A DNA stretch of 64,000 nucleotides, taken from Halobacteriales archaeon QS_4_69_225. GTDB lineage: Archaea; Halobacteriota; Halobacteria; Halobacteriales; Haloarculaceae. Below are positions 34,633 to 44,427 of this stretch, piece after piece. The position numbers and the translations under genes were made by a program. How positions within the stretch are numbered: the first letter of the stretch is position 1; every line of letters begins with the position of its first letter. The stretch covers positions 1 to 64,000 of the forward strand of contig PXRL01000017.1 of assembly GCA_003020965.1 (NCBI GenBank). Direction: 5' to 3'. The notes below the pieces were generated by a model. It made no database searches. It was not told the DNA's origin and worked only from the letters and a program-made list of their open reading frames with translations.

Positions 34633-36870
34633 CTACTCGACGTCGACGGTCCGGGCGTCGGTGACCGGCGGCAGCGGCAGTTCGGGGAACGTCACCTCGA
34701 CCTCGTAGGTGAGCGTCTCGGCGTCGCCGCCGAAGACGCCGACCGGGAGGGTCGTCGTCCCGAGATAGCGCGTCTTGGCGGTCATCTCGACGCCGTTGAC
34801 CGTCACCCGGATCCCGGCCGGTGCGCCGTCGCCGTCGTTGCGGACGGTTACCTCCGCCATCGCGTTCTCGCCGCGGGCGACGGTCTCGGGGACGTCGGTC
34901 CACTCGACGGCGACGTCCGGCAGCGTCCGCGCCTGTTCGAGGACGCGCTCGGCGACGCCCTCGGACAGTCCGGCCGCGACGAGGCCGTCGACGCCGGCCG
35001 CTCGGAGGTCGGCCGGCGTCGTCAGCCCCTCGCTGGCGAGCTTGCTGGCCCGTCCGGAGCCGACGCCGTCGACCGCCGTCAGCCCGACGGCCGACGCGCT
35101 GACGCCGTGTTCGACGCGGGCCTCGACGCGGCGGACGAGGCTGGCGTCCCGCGGGGCGGCGAAGCGCTCGCAGAAGGCCCGCAGCGCCGCCAGCATCCGG
35201 ACGGCGTTCCGCCGGATGACCCAGGCGTCGCTCTGCAGCTCCCCGGGCGTCGTCCCGTCCATCCCCGCCCGGAGGATGGCCAGCACCTTCCGGTTGCCGG
35301 CTTCGAGATCGTCGCCCTCGCCGCCGAGGACGGCGCCGAAGGCCTCCCGCTCGTCGCGGCGGGCCGAGACGCTGTCGAACTCCGCGGCGTCGGCGACGGT
35401 CCGCAGGACCGGTGACTCCTCAAGTTCGTCGGCCCGCTCGCAGAGCCGGTGGAAGGCCGCGGCCGTCTCCAGCCGCAGGTAGTACTGCGAGGCCAGCCGG
35501 CCGAGCGGCGTCGGCTCGATCTCGAGGCCGGACTGCTCGACGAAGCCGTCGTCGACGAGCCGTTCCAGGGTCGACGAGGCCCGCTCCCGCAGGGAGTCGC
35601 CGGCGTCGTACCGGTCGGGGGCGCTCTCCGCGCGGGCGTAGTAGAACGTCGTCTCCAGCCACCCCATCACGTCCTCGAGGTCGTCGATCACCCCCAGGGC
35701 GATCTCGGCGTTGAGGTGGGCGTCCAGTCCCCCCGCCAGCCGCGACTCGATGGGTTTGCCGTCCTCCAGCAGTCGCCGGTAGCGGTCGGCGTCGGAGCCG
35801 TCGCACACCACGTGGGCGTAGCCGGCGTCGTCGTAGCCGGGGCGGCCGGCCCGGCCGAGCATCTGCAGGATGTCCAGCGGGCTCATGTCCACCTCCCCTT
35901 CCAGGGGGTCGTGGTGTTTGGTGTCCCGGATGACGACGCACCGCGCGGGGAGGTTGACCCCCCACGCCAGCGTCGACGTCGAGAACAGCAGCTGTATCTT
36001 CCCCGCCCGGAACCACTCCTCGACGCGGTCCTTGTCGGCCTTCGAGAGGCCGGCGTGGTGGAAGCCGACGCCGTCGACGACCGACTGCCGCAGCGTCTCG
36101 TTTTGCAGTTCCTGGGCGTCGGTGTGGAAGTCGTAGTCGCCGCGGGCGCCGACGTCGACGTCCCGCTCCGTGAGTTCGTCGCGGGCCTTCTCGGCGGCCC
36201 GGACCGTGTCCTGTCGGGAGGCGACGAAGGCCAGCGCCTGTCCGCCGTCGGTGATGTGCGGCTCCGCCAGGTCCAGCGCCCGGTAGAGCCGCCGGTACTT
36301 GTCGGCGAAGGCGTTGTCGCCGTGGGCGTACGTCTCGACGCCGGCGTGCAGCGGCACCGGCCGCCGCAGTCGGGCGACGGTCACCTCCAGCACCGCCCCC
36401 CGCTCGTCGGAATCGAGCAGGTGGACCTCGTCGATGACACAGCAGTCCACGTCGGTCACGAACGAGTACCGCGGGGAGTCGTGCTTCCGGGTCGCCGAAT
36501 CGGCCTTCTCGGGCGTCATCACGAGGATGTCGGCGCGCTCGGCCCGCCGGGGGTTGAGGTCGCGCTCGCCGGTGACGACGTACACCGAGTAGCCCAGCGA
36601 CTCGAACCGCTCCCACTCGTCTTCCTTCTCGTTGGTGAGCGCCCGCAGCGGCGCCAAAAACAGCGCCGTCCCGCCGCGCCGGAGCGTCCGGCAGATGGCC
36701 AGCTCCGCCAGCGCGGTCTTGCCGCTGGCGGTCGGCGCGCTCACGACGACGTTGTCGTCCGAGTCCAGCACCGCCGGCAGCGCCGCCCGCTGCATCCGGT
36801 TGAACGACTCGAACGGGAAGGCGTCGGCGAACTCGGGGATGACCTCCTCGACACCGGACGGAGTCGACAC
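34633..36870 (-). CDS. hel308: Hel308-type DNA helicase with C-terminal beta domain
   Basis: This 745-residue superfamily 2 helicase has Walker A SAPTASGKTALAELAI, DEVH box CVIDEVHLLDSDERG, motif V LLFSTSTLAWGVNLPARCVV and motif VI LGRAGRPGYDDAG. A helix-hairpin-helix region is VDGVGSGRASKLASEGLTTP. Hel308 unwinds stalled or recombination forks. After the HhH part, about 90 residues (VEWTDVPETVARGENAMAEV onward) form a CARDB-like beta domain not seen in classical Hel308. The GTG at 36870, 27 nt from a TTTTTAC box, suits a leaderless start. Confidence 0.88.
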   Translation of the reverse strand: MSTPSGVEEVIPEFADAFPFESFNRMQRAALPAVLDSDDNVVVSAPTASGKTALAELAICRTLRRGGTALFLAPLRALTNEKEDEWERFESLGYSVYVVTGERDLNPRRAERADILVMTPEKADSATRKHDSPRYSFVTDVDCCVIDEVHLLDSDERGAVLEVTVARLRRPVPLHAGVETYAHGDNAFADKYRRLYRALDLAEPHITDGGQALAFVASRQDTVRAAEKARDELTERDVDVGARGDYDFHTDAQELQNETLRQSVVDGVGFHHAGLSKADKDRVEEWFRAGKIQLLFSTSTLAWGVNLPARCVVIRDTKHHDPLEGEVDMSPLDILQMLGRAGRPGYDDAGYAHVVCDGSDADRYRRLLEDGKPIESRLAGGLDAHLNAEIALGVIDDLEDVMGWLETTFYYARAESAPDRYDAGDSLRERASSTLERLVDDGFVEQSGLEIEPTPLGRLASQYYLRLETAAAFHRLCERADELEESPVLRTVADAAEFDSVSARRDEREAFGAVLGGEGDDLEAGNRKVLAILRAGMDGTTPGELQSDAWVIRRNAVRMLAALRAFCERFAAPRDASLVRRVEARVEHGVSASAVGLTAVDGVGSGRASKLASEGLTTPADLRAAGVDGLVAAGLSEGVAERVLEQARTLPDVAVEWTDVPETVARGENAMAEVTVRNDGDGAPAGIRVTVNGVEMTAKTRYLGTTTLPVGVFGGDAETLTYEVEVTFPELPLPPVTDARTVDVE

Positions 36871-37003
36871 ACGCGAATTGGCGGCCCCACGGAGTAAAAA
36901 CACGTCCCTTTCGGCACGGCCACCGGCCGTCGGTCGTCGGTCGTCGGTGGCCGGTCGCCGGCCGACCGAAGGCTCAAACGGGGCGGCGGCGTAGCCGGCG
37001 GCG

Positions 37004-37615
37004 ATGACGCGCGTCGTTGCCGTCCGCCACGGCGAGACCGACTGGAACCGGACCGGACGGATGCAGGGGTGGGCCCCGGTCGAGCTGAACGCCACGGGCC
37101 GCGAGCAGGCCACCGCCGCCGGCGAGTGGCTGGCCGCCGAGTACGACGTCGACCGCGTCGTGACGTCGGACCTCCCCCGGGCCCGCGAGACCGCCGACCA
37201 CGTTACGGCGGCCGTCGACGCCCCCCTGACGGAAACGCCGGCCTGGCGCGAGCGCGACCTCGGCGTCTACCAGGGGCTGCCGCACGACGAGGTGGCGGCC
37301 CGCTTCCCCGAGTTCGGCCTCGACGAGACCGCCTACCGGGCGGCCGACCGGACGCCGGAAAGCGGCGAGTCGCTCCGCGAGATGGCCGACCGCGTCACCG
37401 CGGCCTTCGACGGGCTGGAGGGCGACGGGACCGTCCTGGTCGTCGCCCACGGCGGCCCGCTGTGTGCCTTACTCGGCCACGTCAGGGGGATGTCGCTGCC
37501 GGCGGCGCTGTCGGCCCACCGCCTCGACAACTGCGGCGTCAGCGAGTTCGACGCCGGCGGCGACGGGGAGACACGGGTAGTCAGCGAGAACGTGACGGCC
37601 TGGCGGGGCGGTTGA
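37004..37615 (+). CDS. Histidine phosphatase family protein
   Basis: This 203-residue protein has the catalytic RHGETDWN near the N-terminus and the second His in VLVVAHGGPLCALLG. It belongs to the phosphoglycerate mutase-like branch; alpha-ribazole or sugar phosphatases are close relatives. The substrate cannot be deduced. It converges with the histidine kinase gene, 14 nt away. Confidence 0.88.
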   Translation: MTRVVAVRHGETDWNRTGRMQGWAPVELNATGREQATAAGEWLAAEYDVDRVVTSDLPRARETADHVTAAVDAPLTETPAWRERDLGVYQGLPHDEVAARFPEFGLDETAYRAADRTPESGESLREMADRVTAAFDGLEGDGTVLVVAHGGPLCALLGHVRGMSLPAALSAHRLDNCGVSEFDAGGDGETRVVSENVTAWRGG

Positions 37616-37629
37616 CGGCGCCGGACGGG

Positions 37630-38736
37630 TCAGTCGGGGGCCGGGGCGGCCTCGCCGGGCGCCGACCGCCCGCTTCTCGCCTCGGGCCGCGGGAACTCGG
37701 CGACGAAGACGGCCCCGCGGGGCTGGTTGTCCTCGACGGACAGCTCGCCGCCGTAGCGGTCGACGAGGGTTCGGACCAGCCCGAGGCCGCCGTCGAGACC
37801 GTCCTCCAGCAGCGACTCCCGCTTCGCTTCCGAGAGGCCGGGGCCGTCGTCCCGGACGGTCAGTCGGACGGTCTCGTCGGTCCGGGCGACGGCGACGCGG
37901 ACCCGGGGGTCGTCGGCATCGTTGTGCTCGACGGCGTTCTCGATGAGGTTGTCGACGACCGACCGGACGCCGGCGTTGGCGACGACCGTCGCCTTCTCCG
38001 GCAGGTCGGTCGACACCGGGACGGTGTGCGTCGACTCGACGCCGTCGGCGATCTCCGCGACGACCGCCGCGAGGTCGACCCGCTCGAAGTCGGGGTCGTC
38101 GACGAGCGTCTCGGCGACCGCTCCCGACGTCTCGATGCGGGTCATCGCCTCGTCGGCCTTCGCGCCGATGACCTCGGCACTGTCGGCGCCACCGGCGCCG
38201 TCGCCGGTCGGCCGCTCCTCGGCCAGCAGGTCGGCGTGACCGCGGATGGCCGAGAGGTCGTTCCGGAGGTCGTGGCGGATGAACCGGTTGACGAAGGCGA
38301 GGGCGTCGGCGACCGTCCGCGCCTCGTGGACATCCGAGCGGGCCCGGGCGTTGTGGTAGCCGGCGGCGAAGCCCGCGGCGGCGCCCACGAGCGTCGCGAC
38401 GAGCAGCGGAAACGCCGGCTCGGCGGTCTCCCGTCCCTCGAACTGGCGGACGGCCACCGTCGCCCACATCACCCCCAGGAACCCGACGGCGCCGCCGAGA
38501 GTCCAGCTACACACCGTCCAGCGGTTCTCCGCGTCGAGTTCCGAGCCGGCGAGCCGGTGGGCGCCGTACAGCAGCACCGCCCCCGGTCCGGCCTCGAGCG
38601 ACAGCGCGAGCAGCGGCCCGGTCGTCCGCGACAGCGCTTGCATCTCGACGAGGTGGTACGCGACGGCGAGCGCCAGCAGCGCGGCCGCGAACCCGCCGAC
38701 GAGCAGCGACGGCGGGTCCCTGGAGCGACGCGACAT
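37630..38736 (-). CDS. Membrane sensor histidine kinase
   Basis: This 368-residue protein has about four to five N-terminal transmembrane helices (residues 1-125) and no recognisable extracellular sensor domain, then the dimerisation/phosphorylation segment FVNRFIRHDLRNDLSAIRGH with the phosphorylatable His. The ATPase domain has N box VVDNLIENAVEHNDADDPRV and G boxes DDGPGLSEAKR and GGLGLVRTLVDRYGGEL. No response regulator is adjacent. Confidence 0.88.
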   Translation of the reverse strand: MSRRSRDPPSLLVGGFAAALLALAVAYHLVEMQALSRTTGPLLALSLEAGPGAVLLYGAHRLAGSELDAENRWTVCSWTLGGAVGFLGVMWATVAVRQFEGRETAEPAFPLLVATLVGAAAGFAAGYHNARARSDVHEARTVADALAFVNRFIRHDLRNDLSAIRGHADLLAEERPTGDGAGGADSAEVIGAKADEAMTRIETSGAVAETLVDDPDFERVDLAAVVAEIADGVESTHTVPVSTDLPEKATVVANAGVRSVVDNLIENAVEHNDADDPRVRVAVARTDETVRLTVRDDGPGLSEAKRESLLEDGLDGGLGLVRTLVDRYGGELSVEDNQPRGAVFVAEFPRPEARSGRSAPGEAAPAPD

Positions 38737-38812
38737 CGGAAATCGATAGTCTCGCGTCCTCGCGCGGGGGGCTTAATGCTTGTCACCACGACCGAGGCCG
38801 TGTTTAGTTACG

Positions 38813-38880
38813 CGAGAGTCGGCCGTCCAGCCGGCGTCGGGCGGGAACTCGAACGGGGCCGACCGCTCGCGGCGCGAGCA
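38813..38880 (+). repeat. Dispersed intergenic repeat, copy 2
   Basis: CCAGCCGGCGTCGGGCGGGA and then ACTCGAACGGGGCCGACCGC are nearly identical to copy 1 at about 6626-6668. It ends with the same hairpin position (GCTCGC GGC GCGAGC). This short copy lacks the longer hairpin run of copy 1. It sits in the gap between the histidine kinase and larE. Confidence 0.8.
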
Positions 38881-38989
38881 GTCGGGGACGTCCGGAAACA
38901 TCTCACTGTCGAAAGACGCTACTCCCTCCTCACCAAACGATATCCCGACCGACGCCCTCGTCGCGGGCGTGGGCGAGCCGCTGCCCGCG

Positions 38990-39844
38990 TCACCCGCCGG
39001 AGGGGTAGTCGGCGTCGAGGACGTCAGCCGCCGGCTCGTCGTCGGCCGGCGAGACGCTGCCGGTCCGGTAGCCCTCGAGGTCCAGTGTCACGTGGTCGAA
39101 GCCGGCGTCGGTCAGGTGCTCGCGGGCCGCCGCCGCGAACTCGGGGTCGAGCGCCCGCTCGAGTTCGTCCTCGCCGACCTCGATGCGGGCGAGGCCGTCG
39201 TGGTCGCGGACGCGGAACTGCTCGAACCCCCAGGTCCGCAGCAGCGTCTCCGCGACCTCGACGCGGGTGAGTCGCTCTTCGGTCACCTCCAGTCCCGTCG
39301 GGATGCGCGAGGAGAGACACGCCATCGACGGCTTGTCCGCCACCGACAGGCCGTAGTCGCGGGCGATCTCCCGGACCTCCTCCTTGGTGATGCCGTGTTC
39401 GAGCAGCGGCGAGTAGGCGTCCAGCTCCTCGACGGCCCGGAGGCCGGGCCGGTGGCCCTCGCCGGGGTCGGAGGCGTTCGTCCCGTCGCAGACCACGTCG
39501 ATGCCGAGTTCGCGTGCGGTGTCGAACATCCGCCCCAGCCGCATCGACCGGCAGTGATAACAGCGGTCCTCGCCGTTCGCGACGAACGCCTCGCTGTCGA
39601 GTTCGGAAAAGGAGACGACCTCGTGGCGGACGCCGATCTCCTCGGCGACGCGGGTCGCGTCGTCGAGTTCGGCCGCCGGCAGCGTCTCGCTTCTTGCGGT
39701 GCAGGCGACGGCGTCGTCGCCGAGGGCCTCGTAAGCGAGGGCGGCGACAACCGAGGAGTCGACGCCGCCCGAGAAGGCGACGACGACCCCGTCGAACGTC
39801 GCCAGGTCCTCGATCGCGGCCTCGCGCTTCGCGCGGGTGTCCAT
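38990..39844 (-). CDS. larE: LarE-type sacrificial sulfur transferase
   Basis: This 284-residue PP-loop protein has the ATP motif VVAFSGGVDSSVVAAL. LarE activates pyridinium dicarboxylate mononucleotide and donates sulfur for the nickel-pincer cofactor of lactate racemase-type enzymes. C176 lies in KPSMACLSSRIPTG, the position of the sacrificial Cys in the Lactobacillus enzyme. An added CxxC at 95-98 (DRCYHCRS) suggests the [4Fe-4S] type found in archaea and Thermotoga. No larA, larB or larC is in the window. Confidence 0.85.
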   Translation of the reverse strand: MDTRAKREAAIEDLATFDGVVVAFSGGVDSSVVAALAYEALGDDAVACTARSETLPAAELDDATRVAEEIGVRHEVVSFSELDSEAFVANGEDRCYHCRSMRLGRMFDTARELGIDVVCDGTNASDPGEGHRPGLRAVEELDAYSPLLEHGITKEEVREIARDYGLSVADKPSMACLSSRIPTGLEVTEERLTRVEVAETLLRTWGFEQFRVRDHDGLARIEVGEDELERALDPEFAAAAREHLTDAGFDHVTLDLEGYRTGSVSPADDEPAADVLDADYPSGG

Positions 39845-39935
39845 GCGTCGGTGCTCGGAGACCCGCGCCCAAAAGGTCGGCGTCACGGCGCGGTACCCGC
39901 GTCGGACCGCGCCGCGGCGACGTAGCTTTCCGGGG

Positions 39936-40520
39936 TCAGGTCGTGGCGTCCGCGTCGGACCGCCGGACGGCGGCGATCAGCTCCTCGGCCCGGCGGACGG
40001 CGGCGAACTCGCCGGCCAGGTGTGCCAGCGCCGACCGGTGGACCGCCGACGGCGCCATGCGCTCGCCGTCGAGCTCCCGGTCGAAGGCCGCCGTCGCGTC
40101 GCGGGCCAGGTGGACCTCGAAGCCGCGGTTCTCGGCCGTCCGGGTCGTCGTCGAGACGCAGTGGTCGGTCGTCAGCCCGCAGACGACGAGCGTGTCGTGG
40201 CCCCGCTCGCGGAGCCACGACTCGAGGTCGGTGTCGAGGAAGGCGCCGTTGACGCGCTTTTCGAAGACCGGTTCCCCGTCGGCCGGCGCGAGACCGGGTT
40301 CGAACCGGAAGCCCGGCTCGTCGGGCGATAGCGGCGAGTCCGGCTCCGTCGAGGCGTGACGGACGTGGACGACCGGCAGGTCCGCCTCCCGCCACGCCGA
40401 CAGCAGCCGGCCGGCCCGCGTCTCGGCGTCGGGGTTGTTCCGGCTCCCCCAGTACGGGTCGTCGAACCCCCGCTGGAAGTCGACGAGCAGCAGCACGGGC
40501 GTCCCGTCCAGCCCGGTCAC
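39936..40520 (-). CDS. Isochorismatase-fold cysteine hydrolase
   Basis: This 194-residue hydrolase has the catalytic Asp in [12 protein letters not shown], a Lys in [20 protein letters not shown] and the catalytic Cys in [20 protein letters not shown]. It resembles nicotinamidases and other amidases of the superfamily. Its GTG start at 40520 overlaps the stop of the YqcI/YcgG gene upstream (GTGA), so the two are coupled and may act on one nitrogen compound. Confidence 0.85.
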   Translation of the reverse strand: MTGLDGTPVLLLVDFQRGFDDPYWGSRNNPDAETRAGRLLSAWREADLPVVHVRHASTEPDSPLSPDEPGFRFEPGLAPADGEPVFEKRVNGAFLDTDLESWLRERGHDTLVVCGLTTDHCVSTTTRTAENRGFEVHLARDATAAFDRELDGERMAPSAVHRSALAHLAGEFAAVRRAEELIAAVRRSDADATT

Positions 40521-41344
40521 AGTTCCACGCTCATGACCCGGTCGGTGTCGTCGATCAGTCGCTCGGACTTGGGGTGGTCCCGCGTCACGGTGATGGGACA
40601 GTCGTCGGGGGCCTGGGCGTCGTCCGACGAGAGCATGTACTGCGGCCACTCGCGGTCGCCCTCGACGCCCCAGTCGCCGAGGTCGGCGTGTGGGCAGACG
40701 CCGTCGTACTCCTCGAGCCGCCCCTGGATGACGTCGCGGGCCCGCTGGCCGGCCTCGTGGTCGGCCGTGACGTCGAGGCCCTCGAACAGCGCCCGGGGCT
40801 GGAAGGTGACCTCCAGGCCGATCGGGCAGTACCGGCTCATCCGGTCGTCGTAGAACGGCGCCCGACAGGTCGGGAACATCGGCTCGCCGGCGAAGCAGAA
40901 CTCCCAGTAGGGGTCGTCCGGGTCCGTTGGGATGTCGTCGGGCCACGGCTCGGGGTCGTGGACGTGAAGGAATTGGAGAATGTGCCACAGCGCCTCGTGG
41001 TAGTCGGCCTCCGAGAGCGGGTCGGCCGGCGGCCGGAAGAACGTCACGAGCGAGGTGCGGTCGCCGTGGTCCTGCCAGGTGTCGAGATACGCCGCGAGCG
41101 TCCGGCCGAGCTCCAGCAGGGCGTCGGGGTCGGTCGTCGACGGCACCGCGGTGTACAGCGGCTCGCCGTCGCGGACGGACTCGGCGCCGAAGAAACACGG
41201 AAACGGCGACCCGCTCCGCTCGCCGGTCAGTCCCTCGTGGAACGTCCGCCAGTGGTCGGCGACCCAGTCGGGCGCCTCGCCCGATTCGACCCGCGTCTCG
41301 ACGGTCGACTGCTCGACCAGCGATCCGACGACGGAATCGGTCAT
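40517..41344 (-). CDS. YqcI/YcgG family protein (GntA-like), copy 1
   Basis: This 275-residue protein belongs to the YqcI/YcgG family (Pfam PF08892), which includes the heme-dependent N-hydroxylase GntA of guanitoxin biosynthesis. Family segments are [54 protein letters not shown] and [10 protein letters not shown]. It is coupled to a cysteine hydrolase. A paralogue is in the sulfotransferase operon at 59965. The substrate is unknown; N-hydroxylation is inference from relatives. Confidence 0.82.
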   Translation of the reverse strand: MTDSVVGSLVEQSTVETRVESGEAPDWVADHWRTFHEGLTGERSGSPFPCFFGAESVRDGEPLYTAVPSTTDPDALLELGRTLAAYLDTWQDHGDRTSLVTFFRPPADPLSEADYHEALWHILQFLHVHDPEPWPDDIPTDPDDPYWEFCFAGEPMFPTCRAPFYDDRMSRYCPIGLEVTFQPRALFEGLDVTADHEAGQRARDVIQGRLEEYDGVCPHADLGDWGVEGDREWPQYMLSSDDAQAPDDCPITVTRDHPKSERLIDDTDRVMSVEL

Positions 41345-41545
41345 TACTAGAGCCGAGGCGGCGTGTTCGTTTCTATCCTTCGTCTTCCGGACGATCGGTG
41401 TGTCCGTCGAGACGACTCGCCGTGCGACCCTTCGGCGAGGGGCGCTGTGAACCGTCGGCGCGCCGGGTCGGCGGCCGGTCCCCGGAACCGAGGCAGCCGA
41501 CGGGTCGACCGGAGGTTGAAGTAGGAAGCCGGGACCAACCCGCCC

Positions 41546-42259
41546 ATGTCGACGCGCGTCATCGCCGGCGACTGTACCGTCCGCTCCGGCGGCCGCCGAG
41601 AGACGACCCGACGCGGCCGCGTGGTCGTGGTCGTCAAGCCCGACGACACCGTCCTGGTCCACGACGCCGACGGCTACCAGCCGGTGGCGTGGCTCACCCG
41701 GCCGGCCGAACTGACGCTGACGACGGACCCGCTGTGGCTGGTGGCCGTCGACGGCGACGAGTCGCTGCACGTGACGGCCGAGGACGAGGTGACCGTCGCC
41801 GAACACGAGACGACGGACGCCGGCGTTCCGGTCGGGGAGTGTCACTGCGGCGGGCCGCTGGTTCGGGCCGGCGGCGCCGTCTCCTGTCTCGACTGCGGGG
41901 AGCGGTTCCCGCTGCCCGGCGGCGCCTCGGTGCGGGAGTCGACCTGCGATGACTGCGGACTCCCGCGAATCCGCGTCGAGCGGGGCGAGACTTTCGAAGT
42001 ATGTCTGGACTACGACTGCGAGTCGCTGCTGTCGGCCGTCGAGACGCGGTTCGACCGCGAGTGGGACTGCCCGGAATGCGGCGGCGCCCTGGAGATACTC
42101 CGTCGCGGCGGGCTCATCGCGGGCTGTGAGGGCTACCCCGACTGCGAGACCGGCTTCGCGCTGCCGGACGGGTCCGTCGCCGGCGACTGCGACTGCGGGT
42201 TGCCGCGCTTCGAGACCGACGCCGGCGAGCGGTGTCTCGACTCCGGCTGCGACGCGTGA
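41546..42259 (+). CDS. NucS-like N-domain protein with zinc ribbons
   Basis: This 237-residue protein begins with a domain like the N-terminal DNA-binding part of NucS (VVVVVKPDDTVLVHDADGYQ then PVAWLTRPAEL). It continues into at least four Cys-rich modules: CHCGGPLVRAGGAVSCLDCG, CDDCGLPRIRVERG, CPECGGALEILRRGGLIAGC and CDCGLPRFETDAGE. The latter resemble topoisomerase zinc fingers. The nuclease domain of NucS is absent. It is likely a DNA-binding protein. Confidence 0.8.
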   Translation: MSTRVIAGDCTVRSGGRRETTRRGRVVVVVKPDDTVLVHDADGYQPVAWLTRPAELTLTTDPLWLVAVDGDESLHVTAEDEVTVAEHETTDAGVPVGECHCGGPLVRAGGAVSCLDCGERFPLPGGASVRESTCDDCGLPRIRVERGETFEVCLDYDCESLLSAVETRFDREWDCPECGGALEILRRGGLIAGCEGYPDCETGFALPDGSVAGDCDCGLPRFETDAGERCLDSGCDA

Positions 42260-42330
42260 GGCCGGCGAGACGCCTTCGACCCGAGGGCCGACCGCAGCGG
42301 CTATACGCCAGCGCCCGCGACTGAAAGCCG

Positions 42331-43335
42331 ATGGAGGGCCACCAGCGCGGCGGCGTCGTCGAGGTCGGGGAAAACGCCCGCGAGCGGTACTACGACTCCA
42401 GCGGCTACGGCCGCCCGGACGGCGACGGGGTCGTCCTGTCGGTCGTCGAGGCTGCCCACCTGCTGTACCGCGACGACCTCGCGGCCGTCGACGGCCGCGA
42501 CTTCGGGGCGTTCCTCGCGGACAACCCCGACGCGGTCGTCCCGTTTCTCGTCTACCGCGACCTCCGGGACCGCGGCTTCTACGTCTCGCCCGCCCGCGAG
42601 GGGTGGGTCGACGACCACGCGGGCGTCGATCTCGTCGTCCACCCCCGCGGCGACGGGCCGTGGGACGGCACCGTCGCCCACCGCGTCCGGGTGGTCGGCG
42701 AGCGGGCCGCGGTCCCGCTGGCCGACCTCGGCGGCGTCGTCCTGGCCGTCGTCGACGAGGAAAGCGAAATCACCTACCTCGAGACCGAGCGACCCGACGT
42801 CTCGGGGACGAGCGACTGCTCGCCGTCGACGCCGGCCGAGGGCGTCCTGCTCGGCGACCGGGTGCTCGTCGACGAGCCGCCGGCGGCGCTGTACGGGTCG
42901 GGCTTCTACGGCCAGCGGATGGGCCGCGACGGGGCGCTGCAGCTGTCGTTGCTGGAGGCGGCGTCCCTCGCCGAGCGGGGTGACCTCGCCGTCGACGGCG
43001 GCGCGGGGGCGGTCCGCGAGCGGGGCCGCGCCGCCGCCGGCGAGCGATTCGACCGCCGGCTGACCGTCTACCGCCGGCTCCGCGAACGGGGCGTCGTCCC
43101 CAAGACCGGCTTCAAGTTCGGTGCCGACTTCCGCACCTACGCCGACGTCGACACCGTCGACGACCTGGGTCACTCCGAGCTCCTGGTCCGGGTGCTGCCG
43201 GCCGGCGTCGTCCGGTCGCCGCGGGAGCTCGCGCTGGACGTCCGGCTGGCCCACGGCGTCCGCAAGCGGATGGTCTTCGCGCTCGTCGACGGCGACGACG
43301 TCGCGTGGGTGTCGGTCGGTCGGCTGACGCCCTGA
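42331..43335 (+). CDS. endA: tRNA-splicing endonuclease
   Basis: This 334-residue protein is a fused, two-module EndA that dimerises. The catalytic domain is at the C-terminus: KTGFKFGADFRTYADVD provides the Tyr, LGHSELLVRVL the His and HGVRKRMVFALV the Lys. It cuts bulge-helix-bulge introns from pre-tRNA and processes pre-rRNA. trpS follows after one gene; haloarchaeal tRNA-Trp has a splicing-dependent intron. TATA-like GCTATACGC at 42300-42308 is about 27 nt upstream of the ATG. Confidence 0.92.
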   Translation: MEGHQRGGVVEVGENARERYYDSSGYGRPDGDGVVLSVVEAAHLLYRDDLAAVDGRDFGAFLADNPDAVVPFLVYRDLRDRGFYVSPAREGWVDDHAGVDLVVHPRGDGPWDGTVAHRVRVVGERAAVPLADLGGVVLAVVDEESEITYLETERPDVSGTSDCSPSTPAEGVLLGDRVLVDEPPAALYGSGFYGQRMGRDGALQLSLLEAASLAERGDLAVDGGAGAVRERGRAAAGERFDRRLTVYRRLRERGVVPKTGFKFGADFRTYADVDTVDDLGHSELLVRVLPAGVVRSPRELALDVRLAHGVRKRMVFALVDGDDVAWVSVGRLTP

Positions 43336-43369
43336 TCCGGTTCGCCGTGGGTCGGGCCGTTCGGCGGCG

Positions 43370-43882
43370 TCAGAGGAACCGCCGGACGTCGGCGGCCGCG
43401 TCGCCGTGGTCGTCCCCACCGTCGACAGGGACCTCGTCGAACCAATCGGCAGTCCAGTCATTGTCCTCGACCCCGGGGTCGGCCTCTCCGGCCGGAGTCG
43501 CCTCGACGACGACCTGGAACGTCACATTGTGCGGCGAGTCGGCTCCCTCGACGCGGTGCTCGACGCGTCGGACGGCCCGTACTCCCTCGATTGCGACCGG
43601 CCCGCCGGCGGGTTCGGCGGCCGTCTCGCGGGCGACCGCCGCCCAGTCCTCGTCCGGACCGACGGTGCGGTTCGGGAGGACGGCGTCGTCGCCAGCGACG
43701 AGGACGAGCACCTCGCCACGCCCGTTCATCACGCCGACGACGACGCGGCCCGCCGCGTCCGCCGCACAGTGGGTCTCGTCGTCGTGAACGTACCTCCGCT
43801 CGTCGTACTCGATGTCCTCGCGCTCGCGGAGCACCGCCGGGTCCAGCGGGACGTCAAGGATGGTCTGGTTCGTGGCTGTCAT
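43370..43882 (-). CDS. Nudix-like haloarchaeal protein
   Basis: This 170-residue protein has a central RVVVGVMNGRGEVLVLVAGD strand pair and a degenerate Nudix-box-like AAVARETAAEPAGGPVAIEG, followed by RRVEHRVEGADSPHNVTFQV. The catalytic REXXEE residues are not evident, so hydrolase activity is doubtful. The tail is acidic. The ATG at 43882 was chosen; an ATG 24 nt upstream is possible. It converges with endA. Confidence 0.65.
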   Translation of the reverse strand: MTATNQTILDVPLDPAVLREREDIEYDERRYVHDDETHCAADAAGRVVVGVMNGRGEVLVLVAGDDAVLPNRTVGPDEDWAAVARETAAEPAGGPVAIEGVRAVRRVEHRVEGADSPHNVTFQVVVEATPAGEADPGVEDNDWTADWFDEVPVDGGDDHGDAAADVRRFL

Positions 43883-44427
43883 GATGTCAGATGGTTTTCC
43901 CGTCATTTTACCTGAGCCGTTGCTGTCCGTCGAGCGGTGCGCCGACACCAACCCAACCGAGAGTCGTCTTTCTCACTCGGATACGACGGATGGCAGCCGC
44001 TATCTAAAAAAGTTATCACATCAATTTAACTTACCTTTCTCTTACCATTTTGGACGCCTCGTTTCTAATCCTTTCGCCGGTGCCGGCCGTGACACGTCCC
44101 CACGGCGGCGGAAGAACTACTTCCATCCGGGTCGACTCGCCGTGTATGCGGTCCGCTTCCCGACTCGCGTGGCGCTGGCGCCGGCGGGGAGCGGACAGTG
44201 TCGCGGCCGGCGGTCGTCGGGCCTCACCCGACTGACCGCCGCCGCGGCGCTCACTTCTCGCTTCTCCGACCGCACCGTCCGCAGAGCGACTCAATCACCG
44301 ACATATGACACGACGCGACGACCACGGCGAGGCGCACGGAGACGGAGCCGACGAGCGGACCGGCCGGCCCGGCGACCCGCGGAAACGAACGGTTTTTGCG
44401 TTCCACGGGCCGAGATGGTGGCATTCA
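43883..44427. other. Intergenic region upstream of trpS
   Basis: The left part (about 44000-44070) is unusually AT-rich (CTATCTAAAAAAGTTATCAC, AACTTACCTTTCTCTTACCA) and probably holds promoter sequence for the leftward gene. On the right, GGTTTTTGCG at 44391-44400 is a TATA candidate for trpS, 32 nt before its ATG. The in-frame extension of trpS upstream to 44305 is basic and unlike the protein; I reject it. No RNA gene was recognised. Confidence 0.5.

Noticed and set aside
44305-44427. N-terminal extension of trpS, or a Trp leader peptide with RWWHS before it
   Set aside because: The TATA box at 44391-44400 lies inside the extension, so it would not be transcribed. The two Trp codons are within the same frame as trpS and follow no leader stop.
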